Below the pieces are notes generated by a model. That model saw only the letters and a list, made by a program, of their open reading frames with translations, did no database searches and was not told the DNA's origin. Of a stretch of 64,000 nucleotides of DNA, positions 49,840-60,600 are shown one piece after another (within the stretch, counting starts at the first letter, position 1; every line of letters begins with the position of its first letter). Both the position numbers and the translations under genes were made by a program. The stretch is from Aurantiochytrium sp. KH105. Lineage: Eukaryota; Sar; Bigyra; Thraustochytrida; Thraustochytriidae. The stretch is from NCBI GenBank assembly GCA_003116975.1, contig BGKB01000094.1:186001-250000 (forward strand), written 5' to 3'.

Positions 49840-50756
49840 CTTTTGCTCGCCTGCCAGCCCGTCCGCCGCGCTGGCCCTCTGTGGCAAGCCCCGGTCGCGC
49901 CGCTGCCGCCAATCACAATTTGGTTAGTATCCCTTTCGATCCCATTCGCTCCCATTCCAAAATTTCTTTTGCCATTGTTCGTAGTAGGCCCAGCACCTGG
50001 CCGCGACGCTCGTATGAATCGCATTGATTGTGCTGTTCATCTTTGCAAAGATGACAGGAGTTCCGGACCTCTGTCAGCACACGAATCTTATCTATTGACC
50101 ACGATGGACGAAGTGAGGGAAAAAGGAAAAATGAGAATCATCGGCGTCATCATTTGCGCCGGTAAAAAAAAAAAAAAAGCATGAAAGATGACTGACCTCT
50201 GCGAAACTGGTTCTCATGCGAATTCATTTTCGGATTCTTCTCTGCGCAGGTCCGCCCATGAGCGCCTGTGATCTTTAGATTTCACAAATGCGTTCTTCCC
50301 GACCGATCTCGAGCAAGACACGCCTTTACACGAGCAAGGAAGACCTCCTGACTGCAAAGGCACGAAGACAATGGCGTGGTGCCTGCCTTGCCTTGCCTTG
50401 CCTTGCCTTGCCTTGCCTTGCCTTGCGAGTCCCATGTCTGCGACGATGTTGCGGTCTCACATGGAACGAAGGTCACTTCTTCAAATGCGGCTCAAGAAAA
50501 TCGACTCTTCCCCCCTCTCAAACAAGATCGCTCACTTGCGCACAAACTCGCAACGCAGCAACAACAACAACAACGCCTCTCGTCTTGCTCTGACTCGACG
50601 CCGCGCGCCTCGGTCGCACGCGGGCGGCTCGGTCGCTCCGTCGCGCAGCGCGCGCAAGCACGCGGGCAACGCTCGCGCGGGGCAGCGCAAGGAGCACTTG
50701 CGCGGGCAGCAGAGAAGCGAGGAACACGATAGCGAAAAGCGCCAACGTGGACAACG
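49840..50756. other. divergent intergenic region upstream of SLY1
   Basis: 917 bp with an A-run (50164-50178) and a CCTTG pentanucleotide repeat (50385-50426). Plus and minus frames here are Ser/Arg-rich and lack domains. Confidence 0.5.
50385..50426. repeat. (CCTTG)8 microsatellite
   Basis: Eight pentanucleotide units upstream of the SLY1 gene. Confidence 0.95.
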
Positions 50757-52775
50757 ATGAACGTGCGCGCCAAGCAGCTGAGCGCCGTGGAGCGAATGCT
50801 CCGGCTGGAGTCGCCGATGGGGGGCGGGGCAGCGAACGGCAGCGCAGCCAGTGGCGGCACCGGCGCAGGCCCGAACCTGAGTCAGCAGTGGAAGGTGCTC
50901 ATCTACGATGCTGCCTGCAGGGATATCATCTCGCCGCTCATGACGGTGGGCAAGCTCCGCGAGAATGGCGTAACGTTGCACATGCTCTTGGAGAGTCCGC
51001 GAGAAAGCATTCCCGAGGTCCCGGCCGTGTACTTTTTTGAGCCCACAGATGCCAACATCCAGCGCTTTGTCCAAGATTGCGAGAAGCAGCTCTACGATGC
51101 TGCATACCTGAACTTTAGCTCGCCCATTTCAAAGTCGCTCATGGACTTGCTAGCACGGCGACTTGTAGAGATCAACGCCGTCGGGCGTGTCGCTAAAGTG
51201 TACGACCAGTACCTGGGCTTTGTCTCACTGGAGCCGCATCTCTTTTCGCTGAACCTGCGCGATTCCTTTGTGAAATACAACAGCCCGGCGCTGCCGGACA
51301 CGGCAATTGAAGAAAGCATGCGGTCAATGGCGACGGGTGCTCTTTCGCTCGTGGCTACCCTGGGCGCCGTGCCGATTATTCGGTGTCCGCCTGGGGGCCC
51401 AGCCGAAATGGTTGCGCGACAGGTGAACGAGATGTTACAGAACCTTTTACAAAACCAGGCTGGTTTCTTGTCACAAAACGCGGGGCGCGGGGTACTCGAG
51501 CAGCGACCGATGCTTCTCATTGTGGACCGTAGCGTCGACCTGGGCGGCCCGCTCCTGCACACTGCGGGATACCAGAACCTCGTTGATGATGTCTTGGACT
51601 TTGGGCTCAACCGCGTGCGCATCCACGAGGCCTCCGGGGCCGAGGGCGGCAACAACGCTGGTGCCAGCGGCGCCGGAGCCAATAAGAGCAACGGGAAGGT
51701 GGTGACGCTGGACAAGGACACGGACAGCTTTTGGGCCGAGTATGCAGGGTCGATGATCTCTACGGCCGTGGAAACGCACAAGCAGGAGCTGGCGAGCGCC
51801 AAACAGCAGGAGGAGCGCATCAAGCAGCAGACGGGACGCGACCTGTCCTCATTCAAGGACGCAGAGGACAGCGGCACTTCGTCGCTGCTCGGCATTGTGC
51901 AGTCGCTTCCTGAGCTCAATAAGAAAAAGGAAACCCAGCTCAAGCATGGCGAAGTCTTGGTTGCAACCATGGGTGTAGTCTCGCGGCGCAAGCTGCACAT
52001 GTTTGTAGAGCCGGAGGAACAAATGGTATTCTCCCAGTACGCGGACAAGAAGGCCGTCCTGCAGCTGGCCTCGGACGCGCAGTTGTCATTGGAAGACAAG
52101 GTTCGCTTCCTTGCGGTTTATATTCTTTACACTTCGCCCTCTCAGCAGGACGTTGACGAGGTGAAGCAGGCCATGGTCGCTGCTGCTGAAACAGAGTCGC
52201 TCGACCAGACCAAGCGCGACGAGCTTTTGCACGCCCTCGAGTACGTTCGCAAGATTCTCTCCTTGACGCGCTTTGGTGCTGGCGGTGGCGACGCGGGCGC
52301 GTCCACGTCGGCCCAGACTGGCGGTGGTGGGCTCTGGGACATTGCCAGCCTCACAAAGACGGCCCTGCACAACGCCAGCCGCCAGGTCAAGAGCATGGTG
52401 GCCGACAACAAAGTCATGGCGGCCATCCGCCTCATGGACCTTGCCTGCCGTGAAGCGACGTCAGAGGCGCAGATTGCCGAACAAGATGCCCAGCTCTTGT
52501 ATCTTGACCCGAAGGTCAAGGGCGAGGTTGCTTCGCATGCCAGGATACGCGCAGGCTTCAACCGAGGTGTACTCTTTGTTGTGGGGGGAGGCTGTTTTGC
52601 CGAGTACAACAATCTCCAAGACTATGCCACGGGCAAGCTCTCCGTCAAGTCGACCCTGCCTCTTGGCGTCTCGAGTTCTTCGAGCAATCGCACGCAGAAA
52701 ACTTACATTTATGGCTGCTCTGAGCTCGTCAATGCTTCTCGCTTTATGCAGCAGCTGGCCAAATGCATTAGCTAG
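50757..52775 (+). CDS. SLY1: SLY1/SCFD1 Sec1-Munc18 family protein
   Basis: An SM protein that controls SNARE pairing in ER-Golgi transport through syntaxin-5/Sed5. It is 672 residues from ATG 50757. After a Gly/Ser-rich segment the SM domain starts with QWKVLIYDAACRDIISPLM and PAVYFFEPTDANI, both typical of SLY1 rather than Sec1, Vps45 or Vps33; LLIVDRSVDLGGPLLHT, DSFWAEYAG and VGGGCFAEYNNLQDY are further SM-family blocks. Two low-complexity insertions (about 295-312, Ala/Gly/Asn; about 505-520, Gly-rich) lie in loops. It is complete and intronless. Confidence 0.94.
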   Translation: MNVRAKQLSAVERMLRLESPMGGGAANGSAASGGTGAGPNLSQQWKVLIYDAACRDIISPLMTVGKLRENGVTLHMLLESPRESIPEVPAVYFFEPTDANIQRFVQDCEKQLYDAAYLNFSSPISKSLMDLLARRLVEINAVGRVAKVYDQYLGFVSLEPHLFSLNLRDSFVKYNSPALPDTAIEESMRSMATGALSLVATLGAVPIIRCPPGGPAEMVARQVNEMLQNLLQNQAGFLSQNAGRGVLEQRPMLLIVDRSVDLGGPLLHTAGYQNLVDDVLDFGLNRVRIHEASGAEGGNNAGASGAGANKSNGKVVTLDKDTDSFWAEYAGSMISTAVETHKQELASAKQQEERIKQQTGRDLSSFKDAEDSGTSSLLGIVQSLPELNKKKETQLKHGEVLVATMGVVSRRKLHMFVEPEEQMVFSQYADKKAVLQLASDAQLSLEDKVRFLAVYILYTSPSQQDVDEVKQAMVAAAETESLDQTKRDELLHALEYVRKILSLTRFGAGGGDAGASTSAQTGGGGLWDIASLTKTALHNASRQVKSMVADNKVMAAIRLMDLACREATSEAQIAEQDAQLLYLDPKVKGEVASHARIRAGFNRGVLFVVGGGCFAEYNNLQDYATGKLSVKSTLPLGVSSSSSNRTQKTYIYGCSELVNASRFMQQLAKCIS

Positions 52776-53233
52776 AAGAACATTTTAGTTAGACCTTGTT
52801 GACATTTACGGATGATGCGGCGATCGATCTTTGCAGTACATGAGTATCTGGGAAGTACTGCTGTCTGGGGCTGGCAAAAGAAATGACTAATGTCTTCCAT
52901 CCAAGGAAGTAGATGAGGCGAGCTCATGTGTGACGGACGGTCAATCAGTCAGTTCGTCGATTCATTCACGTTTGTCGATCGAGGGACAAGAATTTCTTGA
53001 AAAAAACAAAACAAAACCAAACAAAACAAAACCTTGACTCGGAACTTGAACAAGACTGTCTCAACGAAGTTATTTCTGCACTGCAAGTGGGCAAGAACTT
53101 CTTTTTAGGGGGAGGGCGCTGGTGCGCGCTTCTTTGCACAGTTGTGCCAGTGCCACAGTGAAGAGCATCCTGTAGTAAAGTAAAAGCTCAAAAATCACCT
53201 CTTTTCTTTTTTCCATTTTCAGAGATTACAAAG
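52776..53233. other. convergent intergenic region
   Basis: 458 bp between SLY1 and the kelch gene. It has an AAAAC-type repeat at about 53000-53031 and T-rich stretches. No gene is seen. Confidence 0.6.
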
Positions 53234-54319
53234 TTAGCCTAGCTCTTCTCTTTCAGCCTCGGCGCGCTGCTCCTCGAGAGAAAGCTCGATCGCACCTAAA
53301 CCTTGGCCAACAAAGAGCTCGTCGAGAGCCCGATTGCCACCCCATCCGCCATAAAGAATGACTTGGTCCGCAGCAAGAGAGATGCTCTGTCCGTACGAGT
53401 CATCCGGACAATTTCCAAAAAATTGAGGCGAAAACCACTCGAGCTTTTCTGTATCGAGCGCGATGATGCGATCGGCCCGAATTGGCTTTTTGATGCGCTG
53501 GCCAACGCCATCAGAAGCTTCTGCTTCGAGGCGCTTTTGCTTGTCATTGCGCAAAATAAAGCCACCAATGCAAATGAAGTACTTGCCGAGCATACAGGAG
53601 GCCGCATACATGCGTGGCTCCACCACGTCTCCTGCGATGCCAGGACGCGTCCAGACCATCGTCTCGATATCAAGCGACCAGACGTCGTTCAAATATCCGG
53701 GATAGCCTTCCTCATTCATTGTAGATCCAGCAAAGACGATGATGCGGCCATCAAAGGTGAGCTCCATGTTGTGGCCTTGTCGTGCACTTGGGGGCTTTCC
53801 GGAAACCTGAGGCTCGATCCAAGTACTTGTGGCAGTATCAAAAATCCACATGTCATCGAAACACTCGGTTCCGTTCCATCCACCGTGAATTACAATTTTG
53901 TCGCCAACGAGCGTCTGCGCATGGTTAAAGCGCGGTCGGGGACCAGCATTTGTTGCCGTGACTTCAACCCAGCACCATGTGGTGGTGTCGAGGAAGAAAA
54001 CTTCGTTGTGTAGCTTGCCGTTTGGTCCGCTTCCGCCAAAAATATACATGCGCTCTCCCACGACAGAAGCCCGGTGGCCATACCTTCCTGTTGGCGCACG
54101 TCCGCCCGTGCGAACTTTGTGCCACGTGTTGGTCTCCAAGTCGAGCGCCATGGTGTCACTGTAGTAGTCGAACTTGCCCTTGCCGCCATAGCAATGACCG
54201 CCAAAGAACAAGAGGTCACTGCCTACCACGGCAGCGGCATGACCACCTCGCGCGCTCACGCGGCGCCCTTCGGTTTGCGGCTTGCGCCATTTCAGCATGG
54301 CCTCCTCGGCGTCCTGCAT
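53234..54319 (-). CDS. kelch-repeat beta-propeller protein
   Basis: 361 residues from ATG 54319. Six kelch blades are visible, each with a Gly-Gly pair and a Trp about 20 residues later (LLFFGGHCYGGKG... NTWHKV; MYIFGGSG... WCWVEV; IVIHGGWNG... STWIEP; IIVFAGST... MVWTRP; FICIGGF... LEWFSP; VILYGGWGG). There is no BTB or F-box domain, so this is a stand-alone propeller, like Rab9 effector p40 or Tea1-type proteins; the partner is unknown. A short acidic helix ends the protein. Confidence 0.85.
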   Translation of the reverse strand: MQDAEEAMLKWRKPQTEGRRVSARGGHAAAVVGSDLLFFGGHCYGGKGKFDYYSDTMALDLETNTWHKVRTGGRAPTGRYGHRASVVGERMYIFGGSGPNGKLHNEVFFLDTTTWCWVEVTATNAGPRPRFNHAQTLVGDKIVIHGGWNGTECFDDMWIFDTATSTWIEPQVSGKPPSARQGHNMELTFDGRIIVFAGSTMNEEGYPGYLNDVWSLDIETMVWTRPGIAGDVVEPRMYAASCMLGKYFICIGGFILRNDKQKRLEAEASDGVGQRIKKPIRADRIIALDTEKLEWFSPQFFGNCPDDSYGQSISLAADQVILYGGWGGNRALDELFVGQGLGAIELSLEEQRAEAEREELG

Positions 54320-54576
54320 TTCGACGAGCGCCTGCCTCGCTGGGCTGGGAGCTATGCAACTCGGTTTGCTCCTCCACGGTCAAGAGCGTAGCCTCTTGAC
54401 ATCTATCGCGCACTTTCTTTTGTATGCGTATGCTGTGTATATCCAAGAAAGGCAGACGCGTACGCCAACTCCAGCCAACTCCAACTCCTCAGCCCAGCTC
54501 AGTCACTCTAAAAAAGAGGTCTAACGGATCGATTCCAGATTTTGCGCCACTTTTCTGGGATCAAGTCTCAAAAAAA

Positions 54577-55978
54577 ATGCATCGGAACAAGGAGCGCGCT
54601 CTACAAACGATCTTTACGCGTGCGCACGCCATGGTCAACGACGCAGCAGCGACGGGCGTAGCCATCCTTGGGGCCGCGCTCGTTCTCGCGGCGGTGCGTA
54701 TTCGACAACAAAGGGACAATGAAGACTTGTAAGAAGGAAAGGGAAAGGAAAGGAATGGAACGGAGAAAAATAAAAAGGGAAAGGCGTGAAGCCCCAAAGC
54801 GCAGCTGACACGCGATCGTGATCGAGCGTAGGTTTGACGCGTGGTTCTCCGCACGCGATCTCTTGGATGCAACGACAAGCTTGTCGTCACCTCATGCTGC
54901 GTCGCCGTACTCCACGGCGTCTCTTCGTGCGGCTGCGTGGAACTTGTGTCTCGTGGGTGCCGAGGGCACAATTTCATCCCGCGTTGTGGACGTCGGGCCT
55001 GGATGTGGCGCGCGACTCCAGTGGCTACGTCAATACAATCCTCAACTTGAAGCAAAGGGCATCTCCGTGGCAGGACTATGCGCAATGGAGAAGAAGGGAA
55101 ACGCGATGCAATCCTGGGATGCAGTTGCAACATGGTACGGCGTGGGCCTCGCAGCCGCCGAGGATGAGCGCGCAGCTCGTCTCGTGGCGATCCATGGTCT
55201 TCTCAAGCCCGGAGGGCGATTCTTTGGTGAATTTATCGTCTGCAAGGGACAGACGCATTGGCAAGACGTCTACGAAAGTCGAGACGCGCTAAAAGCAGCC
55301 ATGATGAAGGCCGGCTTTGTTGACCTGGTTCTGCTGCAATTACCGGAAAGCTGGAGCAATGCCGTGCGCCAGGCTTCTCCGCAAACCATGGGCCCTCGCG
55401 CAGCGTGGATTCGAACGCTCGCGGTCCAGGATAAGGTGAGCGGCGTGCGCGTCTTTGGTCGGCGAAAGGGGGGCGAGGCTTCATACAAGGCGCCACAAAC
55501 ACGGTTGTTTGACAAAGATGGGGCTTATTTACGCGCAGGGTGTCTGTGCGTCCGCAAAGAATCAGCCAGCAACGGACTTCAGGTCTTGCTTGTACGACGG
55601 AGAAGCAAAGAAAATGGCAAGTGGTCGTTGCCGGGTGGCGGCCAGGAGCATGGCGAAGCCCCCGGAGACACGGCGAAACGCGAGGCATTTGAGGAAGCAG
55701 GCGTGGAAGGGACCCTTGGTCCGTGCCTGGGAAGCTTTGCGAACACGAGCAAAATGTCGAGCGGCAAGAAGACGCTAACGACGGCTTTTGTGATCTTTGA
55801 GTCGAGGTTTCTTGATGACGGCCTGTGGCCAGAATCACTTTTGCGTGAGCGAAAATGGGTTTCTTTCGACCCTGATGCAGTGACCACCTTGCTGGACAAG
55901 GCGCACGACATGGAGATTGTTCGCGAAGGCGCGCGTCAGCTCGGGGCAGGCGCTGTTGTCTCTGCGTCATCCGACTGA
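54577..55978 (+). CDS. membrane-anchored methyltransferase + Nudix hydrolase fusion, two exons
   Basis: Exon 1 54577-54728, exon 2 54832-55978; 432 residues. The downstream frame has no ATG before 55085, inside the methyltransferase, but a GTAAGA donor and GCGTAG acceptor of matching phase join it to a 50-codon upstream frame. Exon 1 supplies one TM helix (TGVAILGAALVLAAVRI). Next comes a SAM-methyltransferase-like part (VVDVGPGCG as motif I, HGLLKPGGRFFGEF), shorter than usual between motifs I and IV. The C-terminal domain is Nudix, with a full box G-X5-E-X7-REAFEEAGV (PGGGQEHGEAPGDTAKREAF), probably a diphosphate hydrolase. An earlier in-frame ATG lies at 54424. The 3' end overlaps the MYST gene by 43 bp. 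Alternative: exon 1 is a separate 51-residue protein. Confidence 0.65.
54729..54831 (+). other. predicted intron of the methyltransferase-Nudix gene
   Basis: 103-base phase-2 intron: donor TT|GTAAGA, acceptor GCGTAG|G, CAGCTGAC as branch-like motif. An AATAAA at 54769 lies inside it, which also allows an alternative 3' end after exon 1. Confidence 0.6.
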
Positions 55979-57354
55979 GTAGGGGTCGATGATGAGGGCG
56001 GGGCTGCTGAAGTTTGAGAGAAATCCTTGAGGTGCAAGAGCTCGGGCTTGCAAAACGAGCTCGCGAACTTGCGTTTCTTGTACGGGGCCAAAAGGTCCTG
56101 GATCTGTGCGCGCTCAATTCGGATCACATACTGTCCTTTGAGATGATAAATGAGAGAGAGTGATTGCATTGTGCTAAGAATGTCCTCAGGTTTGATGCCA
56201 GTGGCCAGCGAGAGCGCTTCGAGAGTGAGCTGGTTGAGGTCTTGGTCCGAGAGCGCCACAAGGTGCTCTAAGAGAACGTAGGTCCAGTACGTTCTGTAGC
56301 TGAGCTTGCCGAGGTCGGAGAGCGGTTTTTCGGGGCTTCCCACTTCTTTCCGGCGCTTTGTGACCTCGTAGGAGAGTGAAATGATGAATTTTCCATAGCC
56401 TTTGCGCTGAAAGGGGGGCAGTGTGACGATGCAAGCGAGATTGTAGTTTTCCTTGGAGTCCTTTTCTTTGCTAAAGTAGCCAACTGGGTGTAAACCCTCA
56501 TCGTCTTCCTCGTAGAGCACGTAAAAGAAGAACGGCGTGGGGTCAAAGGACAAGGTCTTGTGCTCGATGAAGAGCTTGCCAAAGAGACAGAGATTCTCGC
56601 CAAAGAGCTCTTCCCTCGAGCCTTCGATCTCGTATACGCAAATACTTCGAGACGGATCGCGGTAGATCATTTCGCCCGGGGGGCGCTGCTCTTCGCCCGC
56701 TCGGGAGGCCTGATAGGCTTCGAAACTAGCGCGCGTGGCAAAGTATTTAAAGGTGGTCTCGCAAATGTAAAGTTTGTCGCATTTTCCAAAATCTTCCGGG
56801 TATGGACTGTAGTACCAGCAGTCAATTTCGTGCTTGCCAAGCTGGACGCGATTGATATTGCGGACCTTGGTGACTTCGTGCAGCTGATCCGAGCGCGTAC
56901 GTTTTCGGTGTGAGGCATCGTCGGCTTCAACGTGTGCGCCAACGCCCAAGTTGCTGGAGCTGTCTCGATCGCGTCGCTTTCGATCAGACCGAGGAGCAGG
57001 AAGAATAACTCGTTCCCCGAGACGATCGCGCGCGACCCAGGTGTCGAGACGGCGATCGAGTTCGGCAAAGTGAACATAGTATTCGTCTTCGCCTGCGAGC
57101 GAGGTCCGCGCCTGAATGACTGTCGCGGGGTGCACGACGGAATCTTCGCCGCTGAATCTTGTGCACAGGTACGTGCTCCCGACCTGGACCTTCACGGCGC
57201 CGTCGGTATCCGTGGCGGTGGCAGCTCCATCAGCAGCACCAGCACTTTCCTCTTTCTTCGTACCATCCTTTTCTCGATCCTGCTGATCCGCGATCGACGC
57301 CGGTGCGTCGGCAGACGACGCGGCGGCCTCCGACGGCATCTCGGCGGCGGGCAT
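55936..57354 (-). CDS. ESA1: MYST histone acetyltransferase, Esa1/Tip60 type
   Basis: Acetylates histone H4/H2A, as in NuA4/TIP60 complexes. It is 472 residues from ATG 57354; further upstream the frame lacks an ATG. An acidic/Ala-rich N-terminus leads to a chromo-barrel (about 55-110, YYVHFAELDRRLDTWVARDRL), a basic linker, then the MYST domain (INRVQLGKHEIDCWYYSPYP). Active-site residues are C308 (ACIVTLP), E342 (SPEKPLSDLG) and the autoacetylated Lys of LFIEHKT; the acetyl-CoA loop is QRKGYGK. The usual C2HC finger is degenerate (YICETTFKYF), as in budding yeast Esa1. It is divergent from the LRR/IQ gene and overlaps the Nudix gene tail to tail. Confidence 0.92.
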   Translation of the reverse strand: MPAAEMPSEAAASSADAPASIADQQDREKDGTKKEESAGAADGAATATDTDGAVKVQVGSTYLCTRFSGEDSVVHPATVIQARTSLAGEDEYYVHFAELDRRLDTWVARDRLGERVILPAPRSDRKRRDRDSSSNLGVGAHVEADDASHRKRTRSDQLHEVTKVRNINRVQLGKHEIDCWYYSPYPEDFGKCDKLYICETTFKYFATRASFEAYQASRAGEEQRPPGEMIYRDPSRSICVYEIEGSREELFGENLCLFGKLFIEHKTLSFDPTPFFFYVLYEEDDEGLHPVGYFSKEKDSKENYNLACIVTLPPFQRKGYGKFIISLSYEVTKRRKEVGSPEKPLSDLGKLSYRTYWTYVLLEHLVALSDQDLNQLTLEALSLATGIKPEDILSTMQSLSLIYHLKGQYVIRIERAQIQDLLAPYKKRKFASSFCKPELLHLKDFSQTSAAPPSSSTPTQSDDAETTAPAPS

Positions 57355-57645
57355 GGGGCCGGCGCGCGCGTCTGACGCTTTCGATGGTTCGTTTGATTTG
57401 TTTGATTTGTTTGATTTGTTTGCTTCTCTGGGCTCGTGGCTGGGGTTCCCATTGTTCCCTCGAGCTATCCGTTTGCAGCTCCTTCTTCGTGTTTCCTTCT
57501 TTTTGACGAAGGCAAGAGCAAGCTGCACTGCACGCACGATTCATCTGGCAGGGCGTTGGCGAGGCGGATCGATGTGAAGACATTGCATTGGACGTCTGTG
57601 GCCCGAGAGCACGATGCCACTGCAGCGAGAGGGGCGCAAAGAAAA
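57355..57645. promoter_or_regulatory. compact bidirectional promoter, MYST / LRR-IQ gene
   Basis: 291 bp between two divergent start codons, with a TTTGATTTG repeat (about 57388-57420) close to the MYST start. Both frames stay open across it, so coding extensions cannot be fully excluded. Confidence 0.4.
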
Positions 57646-60600
57646 ATGGCCCAGGCGCCGGCGTGCAGCGGCAGGGGAGATGACTGGGTCGCGGCTGCGG
57701 CGCTGGGGAGCGCGTGCACCGGCCCAAGGGCAGCAGTGTCCGGAAAAGAAGAAGAAGGAGGAGGAGAAGAAGAATTGGAGCACACGTGGCCAGCATGGGC
57801 GGAAGCGCCTTCATCGCCGCACTTTGACGCGGCCAAGGACGCTCTCGTTTCGCTGATCCCCGCGCGAGAATGCGCGCTGGCTTCAGGGCAAATGCTCGTG
57901 GCGCGCATACTTGGCAAAGAAGGTATCGAGGCGAGCGTGGAGCTTGTCGAGGCTATTTTAGCGGCAAAACGGCACATGACCGCGCGCGAGGCTCGAGATT
58001 TCCCGCACAAGTTTTCGTGCGTCCGTGTGGCAGACTTGGCGCACGGAAATCTTCAGGACGAAGACCTGCTCGAGGTTTGCTGTGGCGTATTTCCTCGGCT
58101 CAAGATCCTCAAACTGCATGGAAATCGCTTGCGCAGTCTGCCGAATCTGTACACGCTTGGATCGCACCTTCGCATGCTCGATCTTTCGGCCAATGGACTT
58201 GAAAGATTGCCGCACAACGAGTCTGTTTGGGCGCACTTTCGGTGTCTTGGCGTCCTTTTCCTGCACGACAATCAGATTACCGAGCCGCAGTCATTGCTGG
58301 CACTCGTTTCGTGCCATGCACTGCGGCATCTCACCCTCCGAGGGAATCCTTTGGCGCAGCGCGAGCGATATCGTGGGCTTGTACTCGAGCGCGTGCCGCA
58401 ACTCTCTGCGATTGATGCCTTTGTTGTCGCCGACATGGAGCAGCACGTGTGCGAAGCGTGCTCGCCTGGACTTTTGCGGGCAAAGGGTTCGCCCTTTGCA
58501 AGCCACGCATGCGGCGACCAGCTCAGTTTTACCTTTGCTCTGCCACGCACCTTTGCAGGCGGGCTTTCGTATGCAGGCGCGTATGCGATGAGCCAGGCGA
58601 TCACAGGTCGCTCGACGAGCACCCTAGAGAGCGCCAAAGATCGTCTCCTTTGGGAGCTAGACACTCATTTATACGCGTTGACGCGAGTGCGACGAAAGTC
58701 ATCTCCAGCAACGAGCATCCAATGCGTGCTGCGGGGCTGGCTGTGTCGACGTGCGGAGCGACGACGATGTGGCCGCGAGAGCGGGGCAGCGCGGCGTATT
58801 CAAGCACTTTGGCGTGGCTGGGAGCTGCGCGACAGGCTGGAGCGTGATGCGGAGAGCTTGCTGTTGGATCTTGCTCCAGACCTGCTTATTCGTCATGATG
58901 GTACGCGTGTGGAGCGCCATGGGGTCGCAGCGCGGCGGCGGCGCCAAGGTGGGTCGGAGATCGAGGACGAAAAAGCACGGGCCGAGGCGGCTCGGCGTCG
59001 GCGACTTTTCAAAGGCGTGGGATCTGTAGAGCAGCAAGCCGCTGTGGCCATTCAGCGTGTGTGGATGAAACGCGACGTGCGCGCACACCGCGCGGCAAGT
59101 GCGACAGTACTTGCCTCCTTTTTCTCCTCGGTGCAGACGTATCGGCGAGGCGCCACAGAGACGCTTCGACGGCGTGGGTTTTCTGGACAAGACGTCGCTT
59201 TTCTTGCGTGCCACCGCGACATTGACCCCGAGGCATTCGAAGCCGTCTTGAAGTTTTCTTGCGCTTATGCTTTGCGAGTCGCTGATGCGAATATTGACAC
59301 GGGGGCCTCGGACACGACATTGGCCGAGTGTTTTCTCGGCAAGAGCGCGCTGGAGGTGCAGCGGGGCGACTTGAAGGAGAGCTTTTCCTATCTTTCGGGT
59401 AAAAGGCGACTCGAGACATCTTTGCAGTCGATGCACGCAAGATGCGCCTCTATGCAAGCCATGTGTGCGCGCTGGGGCGATGCCGAGGCATGGAATGCCA
59501 AGCGAAACAGGTTTTGGCGCGACATTCGCAGACTCGAGGCCTCGATGGCGGTCATGCAAGACAGATTGACTGCCTTGCTTTCGAATCCTCGATCTCTTGC
59601 TCACACGTGCTGGTCTCGTGACGCTCGTTTTGCCAAAGTCTCGCGGCGTGTTGCGGGAATCCGCCGGCCGCCTCGATTGGATGCGATGCTGGCATCGATG
59701 CAAGCGCAACGTCACGAGGACGCCAGAGCCGATGTGGTTGAGACGCAACTTTCGCGAAGCCCGCTCTACGTGCTATATGGCCCGCTTGCTCAGCCAAGCG
59801 TCCTGGCATGGGCCATGCACGCGTTACGTGCGCTCCTGCGGCGCGAAAAGGTCGCGCGTCGCTTGAAGATTATCAGTGGTCCACTTCTCGCTGCGAAAAA
59901 GTCGAGGACGCAGGGAGCCCTCGTGGAGGTTTATCCTGGCGAGAAGGTTTTGCGGGAAGCGGGCGTCCGTCTTGCGCAGAGTGTATGGCGCGCGTATGCA
60001 GCACGCAAGGCGCATAATGTCCAAGCACGAGCCCTTTTGCAGCGCGGGGCAACATGCATTCAGCGTGCGTGGAGAAGTGCCCCGTTCCGAGCACGAATGG
60101 CATTTGTGGAGAGTTTGGCGCAATACTTGCAGAGACTTGACGTGATGACGTACCGCAAGGCGTATTATTTGCTCCCGGGCGATGCCACAAACGGAAGCCT
60201 GGACTGGGCCAAGAACGGTGCAGACAGTGACGATGCGGACAAGGAAGATGCTGACAAAGAGTCTTCGTTTCGCATAGGGCAGGCACAAGAAGTCCCTACG
60301 GAGGAAGCGAACCAGTCGCCGTGCTTGTTTATCGAGGAATCTGTGCTGCGCGTAATTCGCCGACTCAAGGGACGCAAACTTTTGCGAAATCCATCAACGT
60401 TGATGGCGGCGCAGGAATCGAGTCTCGGGAGTGAGTGCACCTTTAGTTATGCCAACCACCTGCGTTTACTGTCGGCACGTAGTAGTCCAACGACCCTTGG
60501 ACGCGAGGTTCGGGACTCGGCACCAGAGGCTATCGCTTCATCGGATGGCGAAAATGCCGACTTTTGGATTCGTCCCCCGCCTTGGCACCGCGCGTTTTTA

